Below are positions 51,298 to 59,738 of a stretch of 64,000 nucleotides of DNA, in pieces. Below the pieces are notes generated by a model that had not been told where the DNA came from, made no database searches, and saw only the letters and a program-made list of their open reading frames with translations. The translations under genes and the position numbers were made by a program. Position 1 is the first letter of the stretch. Each line of letters opens with the position of its first letter. The stretch is from Lewinellaceae bacterium (GTDB lineage: Bacteria; Bacteroidota; Bacteroidia; Chitinophagales; Saprospiraceae). Location: contig JACJXX010000001.1 in NCBI GenBank assembly GCA_020636435.1, positions 3,675,001 through 3,739,000 on the forward strand. Direction: 5' to 3'.

Positions 51298-51504
51298 AGA
51301 CAAAATAATCCTTTATTAAAATTCCAACTTCTTTTGCCTCAGGAATTTGCCTTACTTTCAGACAAAATACCTTTAAAGATAAAACGCTGATAAAAAGCAC
51401 ATTAAATCTATTTTTTGCGACTTGAGCACCCTGGGGTGACAAATGTCATTGCACAAAAATCAAGGGCTTGCTTTCTTTGCATAAAAGACAAAAGAGTCTT
51501 TTTA
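51298..51504. promoter_or_regulatory. Three repeats of agacaaaa-n-cttt between rrf2 and nosZ
   Basis: The motif occurs three times: agacaaaataatcctttatt at 51298-51317, agacaaaatacctttaaag at 51360-51378 and agacaaaagagtcttttta at 51486-51504. The last is a perfect aaagac / gtcttt inverted repeat with a six-base centre. All lie in the 332 bp divergent space between the Rrf2 gene and nosZ. They look like operator sites, most simply for the Rrf2 protein, although this is inference. Confidence 0.55.
51437..51448. promoter_or_regulatory. tgac-aaat-gtca palindrome upstream of nosZ
   Basis: The perfect half-sites tgac and gtca are separated by four bases (tgacaaatgtca), a spacing used by CRP/FNR-family regulators that control denitrification genes. 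The site lies 127 bp upstream of the nosZ start. No binding evidence is available, and one site could occur by chance. Confidence 0.4.
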
Positions 51505-51574
51505 TCTTTATTTAAAATTATTTGGAACCCGCACACTATACTATTGATTCATTGCAAACAAAATTCATTCGCTT

Positions 51575-53557
51575 ATGAAAATTCCAATAGGCATTCACTC
51601 CTTATCTATGTTCCTGCTTACGGGACTGGGGCTGGCCTTATTCAGCTGTGGCCAGCAGGGGGCATCCAACCAGGGCGGCGCTCTGGCTGATGATGTGGCC
51701 TCCCGGGTTTACGTCGCCCCCGGCGAGTACGACGAATTCTACGGCTTCTTCTCCGGTGGCTTCAGCGGCCAGGTCAGCGTTTACGGCATCCCTTCCGGCC
51801 GCCTGCTCAAGGTCATACCGGTATTTTCCGTAGACGGGGAAAAAGGGTATGGCTTTAATGAAGAGACAAAGCCCATGCTGCAGACCTCCCATGGCTTCGT
51901 GCCCTGGGACGACGCCCACCACCCCGAACTTTCCCAAACCAACGGCGAAACCGATGGGCGCTGGGTGTTCATCAACGGCAACAACACCCCCCGTATCGCC
52001 CGCATCGACCTGACGACCTTCGAGACGGTGGAGATCATCGAGATCCCCAACAGCGGCGGCAACCACAGCTCGCCCTTTACCACCGAAAATACCGAGTACG
52101 TGGTAGCCGGTACCCGCTTTGGCGTGCCCTACCCGCAGAAAGACGTAGCCATCGACAGCTACGCCGAGAACTTCAAGGGCATGCTTACCTTTATTAAGGT
52201 AGGGCCGGAAGGGGAAATGTCGATTGCCTTCCAGGTGCTGCTGCCTGCCTTCGACTACGACCTGGCCCACTCCGGCAAGGGGGCTTCGAATGGCTGGACC
52301 TTCTTTACCTCCTACAACACGGAAGAGAAGAACACCTTGCTGGAAGTCAATGCTTCTCAGAACGACAAGGACTTCATCGCTGCCGTCAACTGGAAAAAAG
52401 CCGAGGAATACATCAAACAAGGCAAATTCCAGGAAGTGCCCGCCCAGTACGCCCACAACACTTACAGCGACAAGACCCACACCGGCACCTCCACTATGAT
52501 GGACAAGGTCAAGGTGCTCATTCCCTCCGAATGCCCGGGGCTGGTCTACTTCCTTCCCACGCCGAAGTCGCCCCACGGAGTGGACGTCGACCCGACCGGC
52601 GAGTACATCGTCGGCAACGGCAAACTGTCGGCCGACCTCACGGTGCACTCGTTCAGCAAAATGCTGAAAGCCATCGAGGCCAAAGCTTACGATACCGAGA
52701 TCGCCGGCATCCCCGTCCTGAAATTTGAAGAAGTAGTGGCCGGCGTAGTAAAGGAGCCCGGCCTGGGGCCCTTGCATACCGAATTTGACGCCAAAGGCAA
52801 CGCCTACACCACTTTCTTCATCTCTTCCGAGATCGTGAAGTGGAAACTCGGCACCTGGGAAGTGGTGGACAGAGTGCCCTGCTACTACTCCGTCGGCCAC
52901 CTGATGATCCCGGGCGGCGACTCCCAAAAGCCGGAAGGCAAATACATGGTCGCGTTAAACAAAATCACCAAAGACCGCTACCTGCCTACCGGGCCGGAGC
53001 TCAACCACTCGGCTCAGCTCTACGACATTTCCGGCGAAAAGATGAAGCTGCTGCTCGACTTTCCCACGATTGGCGAGCCGCACTACGCCCAGGGCATTTC
53101 CGCCAGCCGCGTGATGCCGAAATCGAAGAAGTTCTATCCGCTCGAAGAGAATGAGCACCCCTACCGCGCCATGGGTGAAAAGGACGCCCGCGTGGAACGC
53201 GACGGCAACAACGTCCACGTCTACATGACGACCATCCGCAGCCACTTCGCCCCCGACAACATCGAGGGCATCAAGGTGGGCGACAAGGTCTACTTCCACG
53301 TCACCAACCTGGAACAGGACTGGGACGTGCCGCACGGCCTGGCCGTGATGGGCGCCAACACTGCCGAGCTGCTCGTCATGCCGGGGCAGACTGAAACGCT
53401 GCTCTGGGAACCGAAGAAAGAAGGAGTAATTCCTTTCTACTGCACGGACTTTTGCTCCGCGCTGCACCAGGAGATGCAAGGGTACATCCGGGTCTCTTCC
53501 CGGAACTCCGACATCGCCCTGAAGTGGGGGCTGGGTGAGCCGGAGCCGGAGCAATAA
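51575..53557 (+). CDS. nosZ: Nitrous oxide reductase, clade II (Sec-exported)
   Basis: The 660-residue enzyme reduces N2O to N2 in the periplasm. The leader is a Sec/lipoprotein type (LGLALFSCGQQG, lipobox cysteine 25), not a twin-arginine signal, which marks clade II. The seven-bladed propeller carries histidine-rich CuZ ligand stretches such as WDDAHHPE (residues 111-118). The C-terminal cupredoxin domain has the complete CuA motif CTDFCSALHQEM near residues 623-634. All diagnostic copper ligands that I can see are present, so the enzyme should be active. It heads the plus-strand nos genes. Confidence 0.98.
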   Translation: MKIPIGIHSLSMFLLTGLGLALFSCGQQGASNQGGALADDVASRVYVAPGEYDEFYGFFSGGFSGQVSVYGIPSGRLLKVIPVFSVDGEKGYGFNEETKPMLQTSHGFVPWDDAHHPELSQTNGETDGRWVFINGNNTPRIARIDLTTFETVEIIEIPNSGGNHSSPFTTENTEYVVAGTRFGVPYPQKDVAIDSYAENFKGMLTFIKVGPEGEMSIAFQVLLPAFDYDLAHSGKGASNGWTFFTSYNTEEKNTLLEVNASQNDKDFIAAVNWKKAEEYIKQGKFQEVPAQYAHNTYSDKTHTGTSTMMDKVKVLIPSECPGLVYFLPTPKSPHGVDVDPTGEYIVGNGKLSADLTVHSFSKMLKAIEAKAYDTEIAGIPVLKFEEVVAGVVKEPGLGPLHTEFDAKGNAYTTFFISSEIVKWKLGTWEVVDRVPCYYSVGHLMIPGGDSQKPEGKYMVALNKITKDRYLPTGPELNHSAQLYDISGEKMKLLLDFPTIGEPHYAQGISASRVMPKSKKFYPLEENEHPYRAMGEKDARVERDGNNVHVYMTTIRSHFAPDNIEGIKVGDKVYFHVTNLEQDWDVPHGLAVMGANTAELLVMPGQTETLLWEPKKEGVIPFYCTDFCSALHQEMQGYIRVSSRNSDIALKWGLGEPEPEQ

Positions 53558-53700
53558 TGTTATTGGAGTTACTGGTTATTGGTTTATTGGGCCCCCAGTT
53601 CACCAAACAGAAGCCGGCCAATTGAATCACGAGGAAGACTTGACAAGTTTCCTTCGAGGGCCCCTCCGGGAAAACTTGTCAAGTCTAAACAAAAAAAAAC

Positions 53701-54345
53701 ATGAAACAACTACCACGGGTGCTTATGATACTGGCGGCGGCGGCTTTGATGATGCTCTTCGTTTTCCCGATGTGGCGCATCACGCTCATCGCCCCTCAGT
53801 ATCCGGATGGGGTCAATATGTACATCTGGATCAACAAGATCGGGGGAGACGGCCCCGGCACCCTCCAAAACGTCAACATTCTCAACCACTACGTCGGGAT
53901 GAAATTCATCGAGCCGGACGCCATTCCGGAACTGCAGTATTTTCCCTATATCATCATTGGCCTGGCGGCGCTGGCCCTGCTGGCAGCGGCCATCAATAAA
54001 AAGCAGGTTTACCTGGCCTGGGCCATCCTTTTTGCAGTACTCGCAGTAGCGGGCATTTACGATTTTTACCTTTGGGAGTACGACTACGGCCACAACCTGA
54101 GCCCTACCGCCCCCATCAAAATCCCCGGAGCGTCCTTTCAGCCGCCGCTCTTCGGCTCCAAGGTGATCCTCAACTTCATCGCCAAGTCCTTCCCGCACAC
54201 CGGAGGGTATTTTGCCGGCCTTTCCGCTCTGTTGGCGCTGGCGGCATGGTGGTTAAAATCAAAAATGAGCAAAAATGAAACGCAGCAAGCTTCTTCCGGC
54301 GCTGGCAATGGCGCTAAGCGCCGTTTCCTGCACACCGTCGCCTAA
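53701..54345 (+). CDS. Nos-cluster membrane protein of unknown function
   Basis: The 214-residue protein has about four membrane segments (LMILAAAALMMLFVFPMW, YIIIGLAALALLAAAI, YLAWAILFAVLAVAGIY, YFAGLSALLALAAWWL) and a conserved-looking soluble stretch (YPDGVNMYIWINKIGGDGP...NVNILNHYVGMK). It occupies the place just after nosZ where clade II clusters often carry an accessory membrane protein such as NosB of Wolinella. Equivalence to NosB is only positional. Its last 23 codons overlap the start of nosL by 71 bp. Confidence 0.8.
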   Translation: MKQLPRVLMILAAAALMMLFVFPMWRITLIAPQYPDGVNMYIWINKIGGDGPGTLQNVNILNHYVGMKFIEPDAIPELQYFPYIIIGLAALALLAAAINKKQVYLAWAILFAVLAVAGIYDFYLWEYDYGHNLSPTAPIKIPGASFQPPLFGSKVILNFIAKSFPHTGGYFAGLSALLALAAWWLKSKMSKNETQQASSGAGNGAKRRFLHTVA

Positions 54346-54718
54346 ACCGATTGCGTATGGCAGTGACGCCTGCCACTACTGCAAGATGACGATCGTCGAC
54401 CAGCAACACGCCGCCGAAGCCGTAACCGCCAAGGGCAAGGCCTTCAAATTCGACGCCATCGAATGCATGGTGAATTACCTGGAAGGGCAGGAAGGCCAGA
54501 GCCAGGAATACGCTTTCCTGCTGGCCGCCGATTACGAAAAACCGGGGGAACTGATCCCCGCAGAGTCGAGCTACTACCTGATCAGCCCTGCCATTCCCAG
54601 CCCGATGGGCGCCTACTTGTCGGCCTTCGAGACGCAGGAGCGGGCAAAGGCCATGCAATCCGCGAAAGAGGGCGAAGTGTTTGACTGGAAAGGCTTGAGG
54701 GCCCATATTAAAAACTAA
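54275..54718 (+). CDS. nosL: Copper chaperone NosL
   Basis: The 147-residue lipoprotein (ALSAVSCTPSP) has the NosL copper site DACHYCKMTIVD near residues 31-42, with the CxxCxM pair, followed by FDAIECMVNYLEGQ. NosL delivers Cu(I) for assembly of the NosZ CuZ centre, working with NosDFY. The ATG at 54275 lies inside the end of the preceding gene (71 bp overlap), a coupling that would link translation of the two. Confidence 0.95.
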   Translation: MKRSKLLPALAMALSAVSCTPSPKPIAYGSDACHYCKMTIVDQQHAAEAVTAKGKAFKFDAIECMVNYLEGQEGQSQEYAFLLAADYEKPGELIPAESSYYLISPAIPSPMGAYLSAFETQERAKAMQSAKEGEVFDWKGLRAHIKN

Positions 54719-54771
54719 CGCCGAAGAAAGCAGGAGTGTCAATCATCAACTGAACCAATAAATCACAAACT

Positions 54772-55329
54772 ATGAAAAATGGAACCCTGGCTCTAACCTG
54801 CCTGCTTCTGTCCCTTTTCCTGGCGGCCTGCTCTCCCGGCGCTCCGGCGGACGCTACGACGGCCGCCGCCTCGGCAACGCCCGCCAAAGGGCAATCGGCA
54901 GTAAAAGATGAAGCTTCAGCGCAAAACATCCTGAATGTAGCCATCGGCTCGAAGGATCACAGCACCCTGGTGGCGGGCGTGCAGGCAGCGGGGCTGGAAG
55001 ACGTGCTGGTCAATGCCGGCCCGCTCACCGTCTTTGCCCCGAACAACGCTGCTTTCGAAAAGCTGCCGGCCGGCACGCTGGACGAACTGCTGAAGCCGGA
55101 AAACAAGCAGAAGCTGGCCCATATCATCAAATACCACGCCTCGCCCGGCAGCTACAACACAGATATGCTGAAGGATGGCATGAACCTGTATATGGCCACC
55201 GGCCACTATGTGAAAGTGGAAAGAAATGGCGATGAGATCAAAGTGGGAGGCGCTAAGATACTAGGGACGGTGAAAGCTTCCAACGGCATCGTGCATGTGG
55301 TCGATGCGGTTTTGTTGCCTCCTGACTGA
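54772..55329 (+). CDS. Fasciclin-domain lipoprotein
   Basis: The 185-residue lipoprotein (LSLFLAACSPGAPA) has one fasciclin domain: NILNVAIGSKDHSTLVAGVQAAGLED, GPLTVFAPNNAAFEKLPAGTLDELL and the final GIVHVVDAVLLPP. Such domains mediate adhesion or protein-protein contacts. Here it stands between nosL and nosD, so it may have a part in N2O reductase maturation or be a passenger. I know of no established role for fasciclin proteins in NosZ assembly. Confidence 0.93.
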   Translation: MKNGTLALTCLLLSLFLAACSPGAPADATTAAASATPAKGQSAVKDEASAQNILNVAIGSKDHSTLVAGVQAAGLEDVLVNAGPLTVFAPNNAAFEKLPAGTLDELLKPENKQKLAHIIKYHASPGSYNTDMLKDGMNLYMATGHYVKVERNGDEIKVGGAKILGTVKASNGIVHVVDAVLLPPD

Positions 55330-55375
55330 TGAAAAGAGGAGTTTACTAAGTTTAGGGTAGGCATTACGTTGAAAT

Positions 55376-55475
55376 GGAACGCGAATTGGCGCGAATGTAA
55401 CGGATTAGCACGGGTCTGCGAGCCAAAATTCGCGAAAATCTGCCGAATCCGTGGCATCCGCGTTCTATTCAAAGG
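55376..55475. repeat. Repeat C, copy 2
   Basis: The copy contains aacgcgaattggcgcgaatg at the left, attcgcgaaaatctgccgaa in the middle and ggcatccgcgttctattcaa at the right, corresponding to the copy at 9691-9790. Outside lie gggtaggcattac and cattacgcctgccc, a further imperfect inverted pair. It fills the space between the fasciclin gene and nosD. Confidence 0.8.
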
Positions 55476-55563
55476 ACTCCCAAGACATTACGCCTGCCCT
55501 TCAGTTTACTAAATTGGTCATGGCGAAGGAGGCTTTGCCCTCCTTTGCCCCAAAACCAGAAAG

Positions 55564-56820
55564 ATGCGCAAAGTCATAATTCTATCAACCTTACTGCTCG
55601 CCTCCCTGGCGATGCGGGCAGCCACGATCACCGTATGCCCCGGCTGCGAATGCAGCAGCATCGGCCAGGCCATTGCCTCGGCCAGCGCCGGCGATGAGAT
55701 CCTCATCCAAAGCGGGCTGTATCAGGAGGGCAACATTCTGGTGGACAAGGCGCTGCACCTGCGAGGCGAAGGCTGGCCCGTCGCCGACGGCCAAAACGAC
55801 ACAGAAGTCTTTACCGTTACCGCTAGCGGCGTCACGATCGAAGGGCTGGTGGTGCGCAATGTGGGCACGAGCTATCTGCAGGACCGGGCCGGCATCCGCA
55901 TGCGCCGCGTGCGGGATTTTACCATCCGCAACAACCGCCTGGAAAACACTTTTTTCGGCATCTACCTGGAGCACTGCAGCGACGGCGTGGTTAGCGAAAA
56001 TATTGTTGAAGGGGAAGCGGAAGAAGAAATGTCTTCCGGCAACGCCATCCACCTGTGGTACTGCAAACGGATGCTCGTAGAAAACAACCAGGTGCGCGGC
56101 CACCGCGACGGCATCTACTTCGAATTCGTGGATGAAAGCCGCATCCGCTCCAACACCAGCGAGGGCAACCTGCGCTACGGCCTGCACTTCATGTTCTCCA
56201 ACGACGACGATTACTCCCGGAATACCTTCCGCCGCAACGGCGCCGGCGTGGCAGTTATGTTCTCCCGGAACATCAACATGTGGGAAAACCGGTTCGAATA
56301 CAATTGGGGGCGCGCCTCCTACGGCCTGCTGTTGAAAGAAATCTACGATGCGGAGATTCGCGACAACGTTTTCCTGGAAAACACCATCGGCGTATACGTA
56401 GAAGGATCCACCCGCATTCAGTACCAGCACAATGAGTTCAACCGCAACGGCTGGGCCATCAAGATGTCCGGCGGTTGCCTCGACAATACGGTGGCTGCCA
56501 ACAACTTCCTCGACAACACCTTCGACCTGTCGCTCAACAGCGCGCCCAACAACAACTCCTTCGACGGCAACTACTGGAGCGATTACAACGGGTACGACCT
56601 GGGCAGAGACGGCACCGGCGATGTGCCCTACCACCCCGTCAAGCTGTTCAACTACGTAGTCAACCGGACTCCGGAGGCCATGGTGCTGCTGCGCAGCCTT
56701 TTCGTCGACCTGCTCAACTTTTCCGAAAAGGTGAGCCCGGTGCTGACGCCGGCCAATGTGGCGGATAACGCCCCACTGATGCAAAAGCTCAATTTTTCAA
56801 AAGATAAACTGACCTTCTGA
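55564..56820 (+). CDS. nosD: Copper-site assembly protein NosD
   Basis: The 418-residue periplasmic protein has a signal peptide (IILSTLLLASLAMRAATI) and parallel beta-helix (carbohydrate-binding/CASH-type) repeats through most of its length. The NosD signatures include NAIHLWYCKRMLVENN, GNLRYGLHFMFSNDDDY and NAPNNNSFDGNYWSDYNGYD-like segments near residue 320-345. It works with the NosFY transporter in CuZ assembly. The stop codon overlaps the nosF start by one base (TGATG), implying translational coupling. Confidence 0.97.
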   Translation: MRKVIILSTLLLASLAMRAATITVCPGCECSSIGQAIASASAGDEILIQSGLYQEGNILVDKALHLRGEGWPVADGQNDTEVFTVTASGVTIEGLVVRNVGTSYLQDRAGIRMRRVRDFTIRNNRLENTFFGIYLEHCSDGVVSENIVEGEAEEEMSSGNAIHLWYCKRMLVENNQVRGHRDGIYFEFVDESRIRSNTSEGNLRYGLHFMFSNDDDYSRNTFRRNGAGVAVMFSRNINMWENRFEYNWGRASYGLLLKEIYDAEIRDNVFLENTIGVYVEGSTRIQYQHNEFNRNGWAIKMSGGCLDNTVAANNFLDNTFDLSLNSAPNNNSFDGNYWSDYNGYDLGRDGTGDVPYHPVKLFNYVVNRTPEAMVLLRSLFVDLLNFSEKVSPVLTPANVADNAPLMQKLNFSKDKLTF

Positions 56821-57584
56821 TGATCGCGATAGAAAATCTTCAAAAATCATTCGGCAAACAGGAAGTGCTCAAGGGCATCAGCCTGGAGTTTCAGCGGCCC
56901 GGCATTACCGCCATCCTCGGCCCCAACGGCTCCGGCAAAACGACCCTGATCAAAAGCATCCTGGGCATGGCTCTCCCCGACAAAGGGCGCATCCGCTTCC
57001 AGGGGAAAGACATTAAAGGCGAATGGGCCTACCGCCGGCAGATCGATTACCTGCCGCAGATCGCCCGCTTCCCGGAAAACCTGACGGTGAAGGAACTGCT
57101 CCGGATGATACAAGACCTGAGGATGGGGCAGCCCGATGCGGAACGCCTCATACAGCTCTTCAGCCTGGAGCCTTATCTCGACAAACGCCTGGGCACGCTG
57201 TCCGGCGGCACCCGGCAGAAGGTCAACATCGTCCTGTCGCTGATGTACGACAGCCCGTTGCTCATCCTGGACGAACCTACCAGCGGCCTGGACCCCGTGG
57301 CCATGATTCGCCTGAAGGAACTGCTGCGGCAGGAAAAGGAGAAAGGGAAACACATCCTCATCACCACCCACATCATGAGTTTTGTGGAAGAGATGGCCGA
57401 TGAAATAGTCTTTCTGCTGGAAGGGCACATCCACTTCCAGGGCAGCCTTCAGGGGTTGAAGGAAAAATACGGATCCAACAGCCTGGAACGGGCCATCGCC
57501 AATATCCTACAGGAGGGGCAGTTGGGGTTTAGTTCCAACGGGCATGGGGAGAAGGCGGCCAGGTTGGTGTTGGGGGCAGGGTAG
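56820..57584 (+). CDS. nosF: ABC transporter ATPase NosF
   Basis: The 254-residue ATPase shows Walker A GPNGSGKTTL near residue 37, Q-loop YLPQIARFPENLTV, signature TLSGGTRQKVNIVLS near residue 131, Walker B LLILDEPTSGLDP near residue 151 and the H-loop ITTHIMSF. It powers the NosDFY complex. Its permease gene, nosY, is not immediately next: 416 bp with a 161 bp element and a palindromic repeat separate them. Confidence 0.95.
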   Translation: MIAIENLQKSFGKQEVLKGISLEFQRPGITAILGPNGSGKTTLIKSILGMALPDKGRIRFQGKDIKGEWAYRRQIDYLPQIARFPENLTVKELLRMIQDLRMGQPDAERLIQLFSLEPYLDKRLGTLSGGTRQKVNIVLSLMYDSPLLILDEPTSGLDPVAMIRLKELLRQEKEKGKHILITTHIMSFVEEMADEIVFLLEGHIHFQGSLQGLKEKYGSNSLERAIANILQEGQLGFSSNGHGEKAARLVLGAG

Positions 57585-57665
57585 GGAATGAAGGAATTTT
57601 ACCCGGAAGAGCCAGTGGCGAAGACGGGGAAGGAGCGAGTGAGTGAATGGGTTTTCTAAAGAATA

Positions 57666-57826
57666 AGGCACGAGGAAAGAATAAAGTGTTCAATTATGGG
57701 GCAGTAATTTTTGTGCCAGGCAAGGCGCGAAGAATGAGGATAGCCAAAGCTACCTGAGTGATGAGCAACGCAGCATGGCGCAAAAAGGACAAGCCAGAAT
57801 GGACAGTTTATTCTTTCGTCGTGCCT
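57666..57826. mobile_element. Family A element between nosF and nosY (161 bp)
   Basis: It is collinear with the ATPase-gene copy at 32386-32546, with one visible base difference. The same TIRs are flanked by TA on both sides (57664-57665 and 57826-57827). The near identity of two copies 25 kb apart suggests recent mobility or gene conversion. Confidence 0.92.
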
Positions 57827-57864
57827 AAAAGAGGGGTGGACATAATAGGTTTTACACATAAATT

Positions 57865-57946
57865 CCACCCCCCGACCCCGCCAGCGGGGGAGGCCGCACC
57901 GCTAAACTCGGGAAAATGTCCCCCGCTGGCGGGGGTTAGGGGGTGG
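57865..57946. repeat. Repeat G, two-armed palindrome
   Basis: The arms ccaccccccgaccccgccag and ctggcgggggttagggggtg are near complements around a GC-rich centre (aggccgcaccgctaaactcg). They contain the cccccgctggcggggg hairpin shared with 45261-45292. It lies between the family A element and nosY. Confidence 0.85.
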
Positions 57947-58000
57947 ATCAAAGCCCTAAGTGGGCATTGCCCACTCCTCAAAGAATAAAAAGAAATCATC

Positions 58001-58783
58001 ATGTTCAAGATACTCAAATACAGTTTTTTCGATTTGACGCGCAGCCGCTGGCTGTACATTTACGGCGCTTTTTACTTTTTGCTTACGGTGTCGCTGCTGT
58101 GGCTGGGCGGAGGGCTGTCGAAGGCCATCATCAGCCTGATGAACATCATTCTGGTGCTGGTGCCGCTCATTGCCACCATGTTTGGAGTAATGTATTATTA
58201 CAACTCCCGGGAATTCGCCGAACTGCTGCTGGCGCAGCCCATAAGGCGCAGCCATATTTTTTTCGGGCAATACCTGGGGGTGGCCTGTTCGCTGGCCATC
58301 AGCCTGCTGCTGGGGGTGGGGTTGCCCTTTGTACTGTACGGCATTTTTAGTTCCGGAGAAATCTGGAACTTCAGCATGTTGTTGCTGGTAGGGCTCTTCC
58401 TGTCCTTCATTTTTTCGGCCATCGCTTTTTTCATTGCCCTGCGGAACGAGAACCGGATCAAGGGGTTCGGGCTGGCTATCCTGGTGTGGCTGTTCTTCGC
58501 CGTCATTTACGACGGTTTGTTCCTGCTTGCCCTCTCGATGTTCAGCGATTACCCCCTGGAGAGCTTTGCCATCGGCGCCTCCCTGTTCAATCCGATTGAC
58601 CTGTCACGCATCCTCATCCTGCTGAAGCTCGACATTTCGGCCCTGATGGGGTACACCGGGGCAGTTATTCAGAATTTTATGGGCACTGTACTGGGCATGG
58701 CCTGCTCCCTGGGCGTCCTGGCGCTGTGGGTTTTGCTGCCGGCCTGGGGCATCCGGTGGGTAGCCGTGCGGAAGGACTTTTAA
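58001..58783 (+). CDS. nosY: ABC transporter permease NosY
   Basis: The 260-residue membrane protein has six predicted spans (starting FDLTRSRWLYIYGAFYFLLTVSLLWLGGG) and the NosY-like VMYYYNSREFAELLLAQPIRRSHIFFGQYLGV coupling segment near residue 67. It forms the transmembrane part of the NosDFY complex. It is separated from nosF by repeats, so it may depend on read-through or its own promoter. Confidence 0.93.
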   Translation: MFKILKYSFFDLTRSRWLYIYGAFYFLLTVSLLWLGGGLSKAIISLMNIILVLVPLIATMFGVMYYYNSREFAELLLAQPIRRSHIFFGQYLGVACSLAISLLLGVGLPFVLYGIFSSGEIWNFSMLLLVGLFLSFIFSAIAFFIALRNENRIKGFGLAILVWLFFAVIYDGLFLLALSMFSDYPLESFAIGASLFNPIDLSRILILLKLDISALMGYTGAVIQNFMGTVLGMACSLGVLALWVLLPAWGIRWVAVRKDF

Positions 58784-58889
58784 CCCCGGCTCGACAAGTT
58801 TCTGAGAGCCTCCATTGAGATAAACCAGGCTTGACAAGTCCCCATTGAGATAACTTGTTAAGCCTAAACATAACTAAACAACATCAACT

Positions 58890-59618
58890 ATGATAGATCA
58901 AAAAGAAATTCAAACCAAGACAGTAGGCGATTTAGTCGCCAAAGATTACCGGGCGGCAGGCGTATTCAAGCAATACGGCATCGACTTTTGCTGCGGCGGC
59001 AAAAAGACCGTAGCGGAAGTGTGCAACCAAAAGGGCGTGCCCATGGCGGAGCTGGAAGAAAAGCTCGCTCACCTGGAGGGACGCCCGGCCCAGCAGCGCC
59101 TGCAGTTCAACGAGTGGGCCCTGCCTTTCCTCATCGATTACATCATCAACATTCATCATACCTACGTGCAGGAGAAACTGCCGCAGTTGTTGGAATACGC
59201 CCGGAAGGTAGCCAAAGTGCACGGCCATGCCTACCCGGAAACCATAACGATTGCCAATAAACTGGAGTCATTGGCGGAAGAATTGTTTGCGCATCTTAGG
59301 AAAGAGGAGCTCATTCTGTTTCCCTATGTGAAGGAGTTGTGGAAGGCCAAAGAGGCGGGAGAAACAGTAGCAGCTCCTCCTTTCCATTCTGCGCAAAACC
59401 CCATCCGGGCAATGGAGGCGGAACACGAATTTGCCGGAGCCACCATGGCGGAAATCCGGGAGTTGAGCCAGGATTTCACCCCGCCGGAAGGCGCCTGCAA
59501 TACCTACCGGGTGCTGTACGCCCTGCTGGAGGAGTTCGAAGAGGACCTGCACCAACATGTGCACCTGGAAAACAATGTTCTGTTTCCGCAGGCGGTGGAG
59601 CTGGAAGGGAGCTTTTGA
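58890..59618 (+). CDS. ric: Iron-sulfur cluster repair di-iron protein (Ric/ScdA/YtfE)
   Basis: The 242-residue protein has the N-terminal ScdA motif YGIDFCCGGKKTVAEVCNQK (residues about 30-49) followed by a hemerythrin-like di-iron domain with histidines in IINIHHTYVQEKLP, KVHGHAYPE, LRKEELILFPYV, AMEAEHEFAG and DLHQHVHLENNVLFP. It repairs Fe-S clusters damaged by nitric oxide or oxidants. Placement beside the nos genes fits life with nitrogen oxides. Confidence 0.96.
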   Translation: MIDQKEIQTKTVGDLVAKDYRAAGVFKQYGIDFCCGGKKTVAEVCNQKGVPMAELEEKLAHLEGRPAQQRLQFNEWALPFLIDYIINIHHTYVQEKLPQLLEYARKVAKVHGHAYPETITIANKLESLAEELFAHLRKEELILFPYVKELWKAKEAGETVAAPPFHSAQNPIRAMEAEHEFAGATMAEIRELSQDFTPPEGACNTYRVLYALLEEFEEDLHQHVHLENNVLFPQAVELEGSF

Positions 59619-59673
59619 AACTGCAAAACCGCAAAACCGAAACACCGCAAAACCGTAAAACCGTAAAACCGCT
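59617..59673. repeat. Tandem cgcaaaaccg-type repeat
   Basis: About six imperfect units of gcaaaaccg / gtaaaaccg run in tandem from the ric stop codon. The wording matches the arms of the palindrome at 19615-19743. Confidence 0.7.
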
Positions 59674-59738
59674 CAAAAAGACGGCTAATGTGATCATTTG
59701 CCTAAACAAAGCAGTAGCTTTTTTTTCATCTTTGCACA

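Noticed and set aside
51521..51546. TTTG / TAnnTTTG-type promoter for nosZ
   Set aside because: A tttg and a tactattg are present but only 14 bp apart, shorter than usual Bacteroidota spacing, so I did not call a promoter.
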